Shown: one piece after another, positions 8,138-16,321 of the stretch
How positions within the stretch are numbered: the stretch's first letter is position 1
Layout of the letters: every line of letters starts with the position of its first letter
Assembly: GCF_006491645.1 (NCBI RefSeq)
Contig: NZ_VDCZ01000006.1
Location: 124,001-188,000 of the forward strand
Source: Flavobacterium profundi
GTDB taxonomy: Bacteria > Bacteroidota > Bacteroidia > Flavobacteriales > Flavobacteriaceae
Length of the DNA: 64,000 nucleotides
Reading direction: 5' to 3'
Notes under the pieces: model-generated
Database searches by the model: none
The model's input: the letters and a program-made list of their open reading frames with translations, nothing else
Told to the model about the DNA's origin: nothing
Made by a program: the position numbers and the translations under genes

Positions 8138-9547
8138 TTATTTTAAAGTGGACGGACATACATAATTCGTCAATGGTATTTCTGTATTCCTTATTCCAGC
8201 CATTCCTTTTTCTACATTAATCATGTTGTGATACCCGCGTGATTTCATAATGGAAGCCCAAATTACAGAGCGATACCCACCAGCACAATGTACATAAAAG
8301 GGTTCTTCTTTTGGGATTTCAGCTAGATGCTCATTAATAAAATCTAAAGGAATATTTTTTGCGTTTTCAACATGTTCCGCAGTAAATTCTCCAGGTTTTC
8401 TAGCATCAATAACTGTTGCATTGTCAAATTTTGAAGCAAACTCTTCTGGAGTTACTGAAGTAACAGTATCGGTTTCATAACCTGCTTTTTTCCAAGCTTC
8501 TAAACCACCCTCTAAATATCCAAGAGTATTATCAAAACCTACTCTAGAAAGTCGTGTAACCGTTTCTTCTTCTTTTCCTTCTGGAGTAATAAGTAAGATT
8601 GGTTGTTTAACGTCTCGAATTAAGGCACCCACCCAAGGAGCAAATTGGCCATGTAAACCAATAAAAATAGAATTTGGAACATGCTCCTTTATAAAATCAT
8701 ACTCATTTCTTACATCTAAAATTACGGCTTCTGTTTGATTCGCAATAGTTTCAAATTCTTTTGGAGTCAGCGGTTTATTCGCTTTTTCTTTTACTTGATC
8801 AAGACTTTCATACCCTTCAATATTCATCATTACATTTTGAGGGAAATAGGCTGGCGGTGGTAATAAACCCTCTAACAATTCCTGCTTAAATTCTTCTAAT
8901 GTCATATCTACTCTTAGAGCATAGTTGGTCTTTTTTTGGTTCCCCAAAGTGTCCGTAGTTTCTTTACTCATATTTTTACCACAAGCACTTCCTGCTCCAT
9001 GATTTGGATACACAATCAAATCATCGCTTAATGGCATAATTTTGTTTCTCAATGAATTAAAAAGATATTCAGCCAATTTTTCTTGTGTCAAATCAGCTAC
9101 TAATTTTTGAGCTAAATCGGGTCTACCTACGTCTCCAATAAATAAAGTATCACCCGTAATAATTCCATGTGCTTTACCATTTTCATCAGAAACCAAATAA
9201 CACGTGCTTTCTAACGTGTGACCAGGTGTGTGAATCGCTTTAATGGTGTAATTACCAATGGTGAATTCTTGATTATCTGCTGCAATTATAGCTTCAAAAT
9301 TAGGTTTAGCTGTTGGCCCGTAAACGATTTTTGCACCTGTTTTTTCAGCTAAATCTAAATGGCCTGAAACAAAATCGGCATGAAAGTGTGTCTCGAAAAT
9401 GTATTTGATAGTAGCACCGTCTTTTTTGGCTCTTTCTAGGTAAGGTTCTACTTCGCGTAAAGGATCGAAAATGGCAGCTTCGCCATTATTTTCAATATAA
9501 TATGCTGCATGAGCAATACATCCTGTATATATTTGTTCAATTTTCAT
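8138..9547 (-). CDS. MBL-fold hydrolase with two rhodanese domains (persulfide dioxygenase-like)
   Basis: This 469-aa protein begins with a metallo-beta-lactamase domain carrying HFHADF (H54, H56, D58), H63, HTPGHT, GDTLFIGDVGRPDL and PNHGAG, the pattern of ETHE1-like persulfide dioxygenases. Two rhodanese domains follow. The first (about 265-355) has no cysteine at the active-site loop (ITPEGKEE), so it is probably inactive. The second has VHCAGGYRS with Cys421 as the likely sulfur carrier. It probably oxidises glutathione or protein persulfide in sulfide detoxification. A TGTAAC-N4-GTTACA operator and a TAAATTTG box lie directly upstream, giving it its own promoter inside the crp-tauE-mbl cluster. 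Confidence 0.92.
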   Translation of the reverse strand: MKIEQIYTGCIAHAAYYIENNGEAAIFDPLREVEPYLERAKKDGATIKYIFETHFHADFVSGHLDLAEKTGAKIVYGPTAKPNFEAIIAADNQEFTIGNYTIKAIHTPGHTLESTCYLVSDENGKAHGIITGDTLFIGDVGRPDLAQKLVADLTQEKLAEYLFNSLRNKIMPLSDDLIVYPNHGAGSACGKNMSKETTDTLGNQKKTNYALRVDMTLEEFKQELLEGLLPPPAYFPQNVMMNIEGYESLDQVKEKANKPLTPKEFETIANQTEAVILDVRNEYDFIKEHVPNSIFIGLHGQFAPWVGALIRDVKQPILLITPEGKEEETVTRLSRVGFDNTLGYLEGGLEAWKKAGYETDTVTSVTPEEFASKFDNATVIDARKPGEFTAEHVENAKNIPLDFINEHLAEIPKEEPFYVHCAGGYRSVIWASIMKSRGYHNMINVEKGMAGIRNTEIPLTNYVCPSTLK

Positions 9548-9568
9548 GATATATTCAATTTATTGTGA

Positions 9569-9576
9569 CAAATTTA
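9569..9576 (-). promoter_or_regulatory. -7 box of the MBL-rhodanese gene
   Basis: TAAATTTG on the minus strand matches TAnnTTTG. Its last base lies 36.5 bp from the centre of the upstream dyad at 9598-9613, which places that dyad near -42, the class II activator position. Confidence 0.65.
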
Positions 9577-9597
9577 CAAATAATAAATGGTAAAGGT

Positions 9598-9613
9598 TGT
9601 AACCTGAGTTACA
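9598..9613. promoter_or_regulatory. Crp/Fnr-type operator TGTAAC-N4-GTTACA
   Basis: A perfect 6-bp inverted repeat with spacer CTGA overlaps the stop codon of the tauE gene and precedes the MBL-rhodanese promoter. The same 16-bp pattern with one half-site change occurs at 11070-11085 in front of the adjacent crp-like gene. Confidence 0.75.
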
Positions 9614-10394
9614 TTAATTCTTTAAAAGCAATTACAAATGCCATCACTAATACAAAGTAGGCAAAACCTTTTTTAAGTTGTGTTTCATTAATGTATTTGC
9701 TAATAGAAGTACCTGTAAAGATTCCTATCATAGAAATAAAAGTAAAAGGAATTAGGAAGTTCCAATGAATATCGATTTGTTTTAAATCGCCTAAAAATCC
9801 AATCAACGAATTCATAGCAATAATGAACATAGAAGTACCTACTGCTTTTTTCATGGGTAATTTCGCGATGATTAGCAAAGATGGTATAATTAAAAATCCT
9901 CCTCCAGCACCTACTAAACCGATAATTACACCAATGCTTAAATTCTGAATGATGATTTTTTTGTAATCGTGCTTTTCTGTAACCTCTTTTAAATTGACTT
10001 TAGTTTTTCGAATCATAGACAAAGCGGCAAATAGCATTATTAAAGCAAATAAAAGCATTAGAAAGGTATCTTTACTTAATACCGTTTCCCCATAATGAAA
10101 AATGACACTAGGAATATTAGGAACAATGTATTTTCGGGTAACAAATACACCTATAAAGGATGGAATCGCAAAAATAATTCCGGTTTGAATAGCAACTAAT
10201 TGTTTTCTGTAATTTATATAAGCTCCAAAAGCGGAAGAAGTTCCTACTACAAATAAAGAATAGGCAGCACTTACCACTGGATTATATCCCATCACATATA
10301 CTAATAAGGGAACAGTTAGTATCGATCCACCGCCGCCTGTTAATCCAATAACTATTCCTATAAAAAATGCGCCTAAATATCCAAAAAACTCCAT
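9609..10394 (-). CDS. sulfite exporter TauE/SafE family protein
   Basis: This 261-aa membrane protein has about eight hydrophobic helices and the two inverted glycine-rich repeats of the family, GLTGGGGSILTVPLLVYV near the N-terminus and GLVGAGGGFLIIPSLLI at about 155-172. Members export sulfite, sulfoacetate or other anions, or take up thiosulfate-related compounds. Its start overlaps the crp-like stop by one base (TAATG), so translation is coupled. Next to a persulfide dioxygenase-like enzyme, export of the sulfite it would produce is a reasonable inference. Confidence 0.92.
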   Translation of the reverse strand: MEFFGYLGAFFIGIVIGLTGGGGSILTVPLLVYVMGYNPVVSAAYSLFVVGTSSAFGAYINYRKQLVAIQTGIIFAIPSFIGVFVTRKYIVPNIPSVIFHYGETVLSKDTFLMLLFALIMLFAALSMIRKTKVNLKEVTEKHDYKKIIIQNLSIGVIIGLVGAGGGFLIIPSLLIIAKLPMKKAVGTSMFIIAMNSLIGFLGDLKQIDIHWNFLIPFTFISMIGIFTGTSISKYINETQLKKGFAYFVLVMAFVIAFKELM

Positions 10395-11026
10395 TATAGT
10401 GCTACAATTTCAATTTTGTTTCTGTTTAATTTAATTTTTCCTTGCAATTCTAAACTTTTTAATAATCGAGATATGACTACACGAGAAGTATGCATATCAT
10501 AGGCAATTTGCTGATGTGTATTATTAATTTCGGTATTCCCTATGACTTTGGCTTTGTCGGTTAAATATTTATACAAACGTTCGTCCAAATTCATAAAGGC
10601 AAGCGTGTCAATTGCTTCAAGCATTTCGTTTAAGCGAATCGTATAGCTTTCAAAAACAAAATTTCGCCATGTTTTATATTTTGTCAACCATTCTTCCATT
10701 TTTTCAACAGGAATCATAAATAAAGCACCATCGTTTTCTGCAATAGCCCTAATTTTACTTTTCGACTTTCCCATACAACAGGTTAAAGTCATGGCACAAG
10801 TATCACCACGTTCTAAAAAATAAAGCAGCAATTCATCTCCATTTTCATCTTCCCTTAAAATTTTAATAGCGCCTTCTAAAAGTAAGGGCATGGATTTAAT
10901 ATAATCGCCAATTTCAATTAAATAATCGTCTGCCTTAAATTCTTTATAGGTTGCCACTTTTTCAATTTCATGAAGCAATTCTTCTTCAAAAATATACCCG
11001 TAAGCTTGTTCTAAAATTTCTTTCAT
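10394..11026 (-). CDS. Crp/Fnr family transcriptional regulator of the sulfur module
   Basis: This 210-aa regulator has an N-terminal cyclic-nucleotide-binding-like beta-roll (about 20-110) and a C-terminal winged helix-turn-helix (about 147-208; recognition segment HQQIAYDMHTSRVVISRLL). Three cysteines (C77, C83, C84, in DTCAMTLTCCMG) sit in the effector-domain region and could sense persulfide, but this is inference. The start at 11026 is preferred over an in-frame ATG at 11050 because a TATCTTTA box (11047-11040) lies between them. The operator at 11070-11085 is centred about 42 bp before the predicted transcription start. It is translationally coupled to tauE. Confidence 0.9.
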   Translation of the reverse strand: MKEILEQAYGYIFEEELLHEIEKVATYKEFKADDYLIEIGDYIKSMPLLLEGAIKILREDENGDELLLYFLERGDTCAMTLTCCMGKSKSKIRAIAENDGALFMIPVEKMEEWLTKYKTWRNFVFESYTIRLNEMLEAIDTLAFMNLDERLYKYLTDKAKVIGNTEINNTHQQIAYDMHTSRVVISRLLKSLELQGKIKLNRNKIEIVAL

Positions 11027-11039
11027 TTCAGATTTTTTG

Positions 11040-11047
11040 TAAAGATA
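11040..11047 (-). promoter_or_regulatory. -7 box of the crp-like operon
   Basis: TATCTTTA is a one-mismatch TAnnTTTG match on the minus strand, 37.5 bp from the centre of the operator at 11070-11085. This nearly repeats the geometry at the MBL-rhodanese promoter. Confidence 0.5.
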
Positions 11048-11069
11048 CATTTTATATTAAATTGAAGTA

Positions 11070-11085
11070 TGTTACATTTGTTACA
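11070..11085. promoter_or_regulatory. Crp/Fnr-type operator in a divergent promoter region
   Basis: TGTTAC-ATTT-GTTACA differs by one base from a perfect TGTAAC-N4-GTTACA dyad. It contains TACATTTG (11073-11080), a -7 box for the divergent plus-strand gene at 11100. The bound regulator could therefore activate its own operon while blocking the neighbour. Confidence 0.7.
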
Positions 11086-11099
11086 TAAACTAATAATCC

Positions 11100-11645
11100 T
11101 TGAAAACGTTTTACAATCAATACAATTTTCACAAACATACCTTCTGTGAGTTTCAAGAAGTAACCGATAATGAAATTGCTTCTTTGTCACCAAGTTATAA
11201 AAGTAAATCAGGAAGTAGTTATTTTTTTACAGAAAAAGGAGTGTTTCGGGTTTCGAATCATTGGGGAAGAGCCGCAAATTGTAGATGGCGTTTGAAAAGT
11301 GAAGCTGCTAAGGTTAATAATAGGAATGGGAGAATTGGGTATGCACTTTGGACCGATTTTTATCCTAATAATGATAAAGATAAATTGTTTTATATTGAAA
11401 TCAATTGGCAAACTAAGGAAGTTACCTTTCAACATAAAAACAATCCGAATTATACCTCAAATTTAATTGTCAGAGACGCATTGGCTACAGCCAAAAGAAT
11501 ACAACAAGTGAAAGAAGTTTTGACAGAACAAAATTGGGCAAAGCATCTTCGCTTTGAAGATTTGGAAATTTTACGGAGAGCAGTAGCAGCACAATTATTG
11601 GAAACCAATGCAACTTTTATTCAAATCAAACAAAATTATCTGTAA
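11100..11645 (+). CDS. hypothetical protein, TTG start
   Basis: This 181-aa soluble protein has no signal peptide or membrane segment. The middle contains WGRAANCRWRLKS and a beta-rich stretch (KLFYIEINWQTKEVTFQH); the C-terminal 60 residues are helical. I do not recognise a named family. No ATG is in frame: the first codon is TTG at 11100, preceded two codons earlier by an in-frame stop. Its -7 box TACATTTG (11073-11080) lies inside the Crp-type operator. It is the first gene of a three-gene overlapping set. Confidence 0.75.
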   Translation: MKTFYNQYNFHKHTFCEFQEVTDNEIASLSPSYKSKSGSSYFFTEKGVFRVSNHWGRAANCRWRLKSEAAKVNNRNGRIGYALWTDFYPNNDKDKLFYIEINWQTKEVTFQHKNNPNYTSNLIVRDALATAKRIQQVKEVLTEQNWAKHLRFEDLEILRRAVAAQLLETNATFIQIKQNYL

Positions 11646-11812
11646 TGGGAAGAAGAAATGAAACCAATCGGAAAGCACATAAAAAGAAAGCCGACGATAA
11701 AAAAAACAGAGATAAAGAAGCCAAAAATGCTCTAAAAGAAAAAAAGAAAGCTATTTTAATGAAATTCAATCAAGATAAAAATGAGTCAGGACCAACTCCA
11801 ATTTCTTCATAA
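11645..11812 (+). CDS. small lysine-rich basic protein
   Basis: This 55-aa frame starts at an ATG that shares one base with the preceding stop (TAATG) and overlaps the next gene by 32 nt. About a third of the residues are lysine, with a run of alternating basic and acidic residues (KKKADDKKNRDKEAKN) that suggests a disordered or nucleic-acid-binding peptide. The coupled start and tight packing support it as a real gene, but no family is recognised. Confidence 0.55.
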   Translation: MGRRNETNRKAHKKKADDKKNRDKEAKNALKEKKKAILMKFNQDKNESGPTPISS

Positions 11813-12002
11813 AGAAGTACAAAATATCATCGATGCTATGGCGGTAAAAGAATATAAAACAGCCAATAATAAATTAGTTATCATTACTGAAATGGTTGAT
11901 GAATTAATTGATACTACTGCTGATGATGCACTATTAATCGAATTTAGTAAATATCAAATTGTACTGCAACATTTACAAAAGAAACTCAATCAATCGGAAT
12001 AA
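11781..12002 (+). CDS. small hypothetical protein
   Basis: This 73-aa acidic, predicted all-helical protein (MSQDQLQFLHKEVQNIIDAM at its start) has no membrane segment or cysteines. Its first 32 nt overlap the 3' end of the lysine-rich small gene in another frame. The opposite charge of the two neighbours might mean that they interact; this is speculation. No family is recognised. Confidence 0.6.
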   Translation: MSQDQLQFLHKEVQNIIDAMAVKEYKTANNKLVIITEMVDELIDTTADDALLIEFSKYQIVLQHLQKKLNQSE

Positions 12003-12108
12003 AAAAAGCATACTTACTGTAAAGAATCTCCTTTTTAACTCCACTTCTTTAACTAAAAATTAATAAACGTTATTTCAAGAAGTATATCAGATTAAGTATC
12101 TTTATACT

Positions 12109-13230
12109 ATGAAAAGTAATGTAAATGTAAGTGGGTTTCAGTTTACCAAATATGAAGCTCCTTTCCAAACCCCATTCGATAAACTGTTTCCTATTTTTAA
12201 GGAATTGATTACGCATACTTCAGGTGATTTTGACGAAGCCATCGATTGGATGCGTCAATTAGATGAGGAATACCAATTAACTACTCCAGAATATACAATT
12301 GACGATTTTATTGACGATTTAAAGAAAAAAGGTTACATCAGAGAAGAAGTGAAACCAGATGGTTCTGGAGGTATAGCTATTACTGCAAAAACGGAAAGAG
12401 CCATACGGCAACATGCCTTGGAACAAATCTTCGGAAATTTGAATAAAGCAGGTTCGGGAAATCATAAAACCAAGCAATCAGGAAAAGGGGATGAGCATAC
12501 AGGAGACTTAAGAGCATTTCAGTTTGGAGATTCCGTAGAGCAAATCTCGTTAACCGAAAGTCTTAAAAATGCTCAAGTTAATAATGGTATAGGCGAATTC
12601 AAACTAACCGAACAAGATTTAGTCGTCGAAGATACGCATCATAAGTCACAAATGAGTACGGTATTAATGATTGATATTTCACATAGTATGATACTTTATG
12701 GTGAAGATCGCATTACGCCTGCTAAAAAAGTAGCAATGGCTTTGGCCGAACTTATCACAACGCGTTACCCAAAAGATACTTTAGATATTTTAGTTTTTGG
12801 GAATGATGCTTGGACCATTCAAATTAAAGATTTGCCTTATTTACAAGTAGGACCTTATCATACCAATACCGTTGCAGGTCTGCAATTGGCTATGGATATT
12901 TTACGAAGAAAAAGGAATACCAACAAGCAAATTTTCATGATTACAGATGGTAAACCCAGTTGTGTAAGAGAAAAAAATGGCGAATACTACATGAATAGTA
13001 ACGGTTTGGATCAATATATAGTAGAAAAATGCTACAATCAAGCGGCTCAAGCTCGAAAATTACACATTCCGATTACTACTTTTATGATTGCCAGAGATCC
13101 TTACTTGCAAAAATTTGTCAATTATTTTACAGAAGCCAACCAAGGGAAAGCCTTTTATACAGGTTTAAAAGGATTAGGCGAAATGATTTTTGAAGATTAT
13201 GAAACCAATAGAAAGAAGCGAATTCGTTGA
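12109..13230 (+). CDS. VWA domain protein, partner of an AAA+ ATPase
   Basis: This 373-aa cytoplasmic protein has a von Willebrand factor A domain in its C-terminal half. The MIDAS metal site begins with DISHS after VLMI, and TDGKPS supplies the second metal-binding loop. The N-terminal ~170 residues are charged and carry no recognised domain. VWA proteins of this type pair with MoxR or Mg-chelatase-like AAA+ ATPases, and such an ATPase is encoded at 13819-15282 on the same strand. The pair probably acts as a chaperone-like remodelling complex; the client is unknown. Confidence 0.88.
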   Translation: MKSNVNVSGFQFTKYEAPFQTPFDKLFPIFKELITHTSGDFDEAIDWMRQLDEEYQLTTPEYTIDDFIDDLKKKGYIREEVKPDGSGGIAITAKTERAIRQHALEQIFGNLNKAGSGNHKTKQSGKGDEHTGDLRAFQFGDSVEQISLTESLKNAQVNNGIGEFKLTEQDLVVEDTHHKSQMSTVLMIDISHSMILYGEDRITPAKKVAMALAELITTRYPKDTLDILVFGNDAWTIQIKDLPYLQVGPYHTNTVAGLQLAMDILRRKRNTNKQIFMITDGKPSCVREKNGEYYMNSNGLDQYIVEKCYNQAAQARKLHIPITTFMIARDPYLQKFVNYFTEANQGKAFYTGLKGLGEMIFEDYETNRKKRIR

Positions 13231-13245
13231 TATAAGAATTAGTAA

Positions 13246-13296
13246 TTAAATGTTAGTTAACAGTTATCCGTTGTCAGTTCGAGCGCAGTCGAGAAC
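13246..13296. repeat. dispersed intergenic repeat with REP-like palindrome
   Basis: The spacer after the VWA gene contains the word run TTAGTTAACAGTTATCCG and then GTTCGAGCGCAGTCGAGAAC (13277-13296), an imperfect palindrome. A related palindromic motif occurs at 52354-52379. Confidence 0.55.
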
Positions 13297-13313
13297 ATTT
13301 TTAAATTTAATAG

Positions 13314-13790
13314 ATGGATTTAGAAAATATAAAGCTTGATTTTTATGAAGGCTTTGAAGGAGAAGATGAAATACGATTGTATGCTAATTCAAAGGATGTA
13401 TTCTTTAAACCGAATAGGAAAACAAATTTATATGGAGATTTTATTGAAATTCAATTGAAACAAAATGAAAATGGAATTGTCTTTTTTAGTATATGGGATG
13501 GTTATTTTTTACCAATAATTAGTGAAATACTTTCCAATATTGAAAATGATGTCTTGCCTCAATTTATTATTAATTATAAAACAGTTGAAGGTTGGGTTTG
13601 GAATAATGAACCAGAATTAATTGTAAAGGATGAAATGAATTGGTTTATAGAAAAAATACAAAGTACTATATTGAATAAAGATGATAACTTTAAAAATAAA
13701 TTTTGGAATATTGAAAGTATTACAAACTTGCATTTATACTTGCAATTTGTAAAAGAAAAAGATTTAGAATTAAGAATTTCAAAGGAATAA
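13314..13790 (+). CDS. hypothetical protein inserted between VWA and AAA+ genes
   Basis: This 158-aa soluble acidic protein has no signal peptide, membrane segment or cysteine. It is rich in aromatic residues and asparagine (FFSIWDGYFLPIISEIL in the middle), and I do not recognise a family. It separates two genes that normally belong together, it is preceded by a repeat-bearing spacer, and it looks more A+T-rich than its neighbours. These are signs of later insertion. It could resemble immunity-type proteins by size and acidity, but nothing in the sequence proves that. Confidence 0.7.
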   Translation: MDLENIKLDFYEGFEGEDEIRLYANSKDVFFKPNRKTNLYGDFIEIQLKQNENGIVFFSIWDGYFLPIISEILSNIENDVLPQFIINYKTVEGWVWNNEPELIVKDEMNWFIEKIQSTILNKDDNFKNKFWNIESITNLHLYLQFVKEKDLELRISKE

Positions 13791-13818
13791 TAGTAAAATA
13801 TAAGCTATAAAATTATAT

Positions 13819-15282
13819 ATGAAAGAAATAAAAACAGTAGGCGAATTAAAAAAGACGGGGTACCAATCTATAACCATAAAAGACGAATTACGCAAAAACC
13901 TTCGTGCTAAAATTAAAGCAGGTGAAACAACTTTTGAAGGGATTTATGGTTATGAAAATACGGTAATTCCAGAATTGGAACGCGCCATCTTGTCGAAGCA
14001 TAATATTAACTTATTAGGGCTTCGGGGTCAAGCCAAAACCAGATTAGCACGCAAAATGGTAGAATTATTAGACGAATATATTCCTGTAGTTGCGGGTTCA
14101 GAAATAAACGATGATCCTTTACAACCTATTTCTCGTTATGCCAAAGAGCTACTTGCAGAAAAAGGAGATGACACTCCGATTACGTGGCTGCATCGTAGTG
14201 AACGTTTCTATGAAAAATTAGCGACACCAGATGTAACGGTAGCCGATTTAATAGGTGATGTAGATCCCATAAAAGCGGCCAATTTAAAATTGAATTATGC
14301 AGACGAACGTGTGATTCATTTTGGAATGATTCCAAGAGCACATCGTTGTATTTTTGTGATTAATGAATTGCCCGATTTACAAGCCCGTATTCAAGTTGCT
14401 TTATTTAATATTTTACAAGAAGGTGACATTCAAATTAGAGGTTTTAAATTGCGCTTGCCTGTAGACGTTCAATTTATTTTTACAGCCAATCCAGAAGATT
14501 ATACGAATAGAGGTAGCATCGTAACGCCTTTAAAAGATAGAATTGGTTCTCAAATTTTAACACATTATCCTGAAACCATTGATATTGCAAAAAGTATCAC
14601 CGCACAAGAAGCAAAATTTGATGCAGATCAAAAAGAACTGGTGTTTGTTCCTGAATTAGCGAAAGAACTTTTAGAACAAATTGTTTTTGAAGCCCGAGAT
14701 AGTGAATTTGTAGATAGTAAAAGTGGTGTTTCAGCTCGTTTAAGTATTACGGCTTATGAAAATTTAATGGCAACTGCAGAGCGTAGAGCGTTACTAGCAG
14801 GAGAAGAAAAAACTACCGTTCGTTTATCTGATTTTATGGGAATCATTCCTGCGATAACCGGAAAAGTGGAACTCGTTTATGAAGGAGAACAAGAAGGTGC
14901 CGCTACAGTGGCACAATATCTTATTGGTGATGCGGTTAAAACGCTGTTTCCAAATTACTTTCCAAAGATTGAAAAATTAGAAAAACCAAATGAGAAAAAT
15001 GCGTATTCCGATATTTTAGAATGGTTTTTTAATGAAAGTGGTTTTGAGTTATTTGATAATGTAACCAACTCAGATTACCAAAAGACTTTAGATAGTATAA
15101 CACCTTTGCAAGAATTTATCGCACAATACCAACCTGACTTCCCTAAAGAAGAGCACTACTTTTTAAAAGAATTTTTACTTTGGGGATTAGTTGAGCATGA
15201 AAAATTAACTAAAAACCGTTTCAGTAAAGGCTATCAGTATAAAGATTTGTACAGCAATTACATTCAAAAGTTTAAAAACTAA
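13819..15282 (+). CDS. AAA+ ATPase (MoxR/Mg-chelatase-like)
   Basis: This 487-aa protein has an AAA+ core at about 40-300. The P-loop reads GLRGQAKT (an A in place of the third G), and the Walker B region reads CIFVINELPDL, with asparagine where aspartate is usual. FTANPEDYTNRG follows as sensor 1 and LKDRIGSQI as the arginine-finger region. The fold matches the ChlI/MoxR clade that works with VWA partners, here the gene at 12109. The C-terminal third is helical. The ATPase may be slow or atypical because of the N-E Walker B. A terminator follows. Confidence 0.88.
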   Translation: MKEIKTVGELKKTGYQSITIKDELRKNLRAKIKAGETTFEGIYGYENTVIPELERAILSKHNINLLGLRGQAKTRLARKMVELLDEYIPVVAGSEINDDPLQPISRYAKELLAEKGDDTPITWLHRSERFYEKLATPDVTVADLIGDVDPIKAANLKLNYADERVIHFGMIPRAHRCIFVINELPDLQARIQVALFNILQEGDIQIRGFKLRLPVDVQFIFTANPEDYTNRGSIVTPLKDRIGSQILTHYPETIDIAKSITAQEAKFDADQKELVFVPELAKELLEQIVFEARDSEFVDSKSGVSARLSITAYENLMATAERRALLAGEEKTTVRLSDFMGIIPAITGKVELVYEGEQEGAATVAQYLIGDAVKTLFPNYFPKIEKLEKPNEKNAYSDILEWFFNESGFELFDNVTNSDYQKTLDSITPLQEFIAQYQPDFPKEEHYFLKEFLLWGLVEHEKLTKNRFSKGYQYKDLYSNYIQKFKN

Positions 15283-15310
15283 TTTTAGTTCTTAAAACTC
15301 AATAGGAAAG

Positions 15311-15345
15311 ACGCTATTTCTCAAAAACTTGTAGAGAAATAGCGT
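15311..15345. terminator. bidirectional terminator
   Basis: A 12-bp perfect stem (15311-15322 against 15334-15345) is followed by a T-run on the plus strand. It separates the convergent AAA+ gene and the membrane protein gene. Confidence 0.85.
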
Positions 15346-15355
15346 TTTTTTTATA

Positions 15356-16210
15356 TCAATTGTTTGAAGCAGTAGTAAAGAAAGATTTCATTTTTGAGAT
15401 AATGCCTTGTAGTATCGTAAAAATGCCATCAGAAGAAAACCCACCTATCAAAGCAAGTACACTTTTATTAATAAGGTTTATTTTGTCTGGATTATCTGTA
15501 TATAACGACAATACTTCAGAAGACATCAATCCCGAAATTAAGCCTAAAATGATAAGCGCAATATAATAAATGGTATCTTCTGGAACGAGTGTACCTTGTT
15601 TAACAGAGGTACTCACACTCTTTAAAAGATAAAAAACAACACCTAAACCCGAAACAGAAGCTAAAAAGCCCAAATTCACTAATAATGAGGTGCCATGATT
15701 ACTCAATACACCTTCGTCTAGAGAGTCATTATTCACTAAGGGTGATAAACCACTGATAATAAAGGTTAGTAAAAAAAAGAGCGCTAAAAAAATTAAGTTT
15801 CGAACTAAGGGTAATTTACTTAAAAACGATTTGTCTTTTTCTTTTTCATACAATTTTTTAGAATAGGCTATCGATTTTGGAGTAGCGGGAGCAATATTTT
15901 TGGCTAATAGATTATGTGCATTAATTAAATCATCTACACTGCTATTTTGTATTAAACTATTGATTTCGGTATTAATTATAATGCCATTATAACTGGCAAA
16001 TGAAAGCATGTTATTAATTTCTGTACTCAATTCATCAATTACTTTTTTAGAAATTCCTGGTTTAGGAGTCGAACTCTCATGAGTGGAAGGAACTACTGTT
16101 GGAATGGTTGGATTTTCAACTGACGCTGGATTTGTAACTGTGTCTGTTGGTTCAGTAGGAGTAGGTGTTGTAGGATTTGTTGTCGTGTCCATAAATGTAT
16201 TTTTAGCCAT
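15356..16210 (-). CDS. membrane protein with Thr/Pro-rich N-terminus
   Basis: This 284-aa protein starts with a ~60-residue T/P/E-rich, presumably disordered segment. A helical region follows (about 60-125), then four hydrophobic helices (LIFLALFFLLTFII near 138, then about 172-198, 210-235 and 250-270). No family is recognised. An AGGTA-type dyad (16249-16262) and a TAATTTTA box (16225-16218) precede it. The predicted transcript start is only a few bases before this ATG, so Met7 (16192) is a plausible alternative start. Confidence 0.75.
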   Translation of the reverse strand: MAKNTFMDTTTNPTTPTPTEPTDTVTNPASVENPTIPTVVPSTHESSTPKPGISKKVIDELSTEINNMLSFASYNGIIINTEINSLIQNSSVDDLINAHNLLAKNIAPATPKSIAYSKKLYEKEKDKSFLSKLPLVRNLIFLALFFLLTFIISGLSPLVNNDSLDEGVLSNHGTSLLVNLGFLASVSGLGVVFYLLKSVSTSVKQGTLVPEDTIYYIALIILGLISGLMSSEVLSLYTDNPDKINLINKSVLALIGGFSSDGIFTILQGIISKMKSFFTTASNN

Positions 16211-16217
16211 TTGATAG

Positions 16218-16262
16218 TAAAATTACTGCATTCATATATGATAAAAACGAGTAGAAATACCT
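16218..16262 (-). promoter_or_regulatory. AGGTA-type dyad and -7 box
   Basis: On the minus strand AGGTATTTCTACTC (16262-16249) follows an A-tract and stands 37.5 bp (centre to box end) before TAATTTTA (16225-16218). The arrangement recurs at four other promoters in this window. Confidence 0.6.
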
Positions 16263-16321
16263 GATTTTATAAATAAAATTTAAAAAATGTATCATAAAAG
16301 TAATTATTGTATATATTTTTC

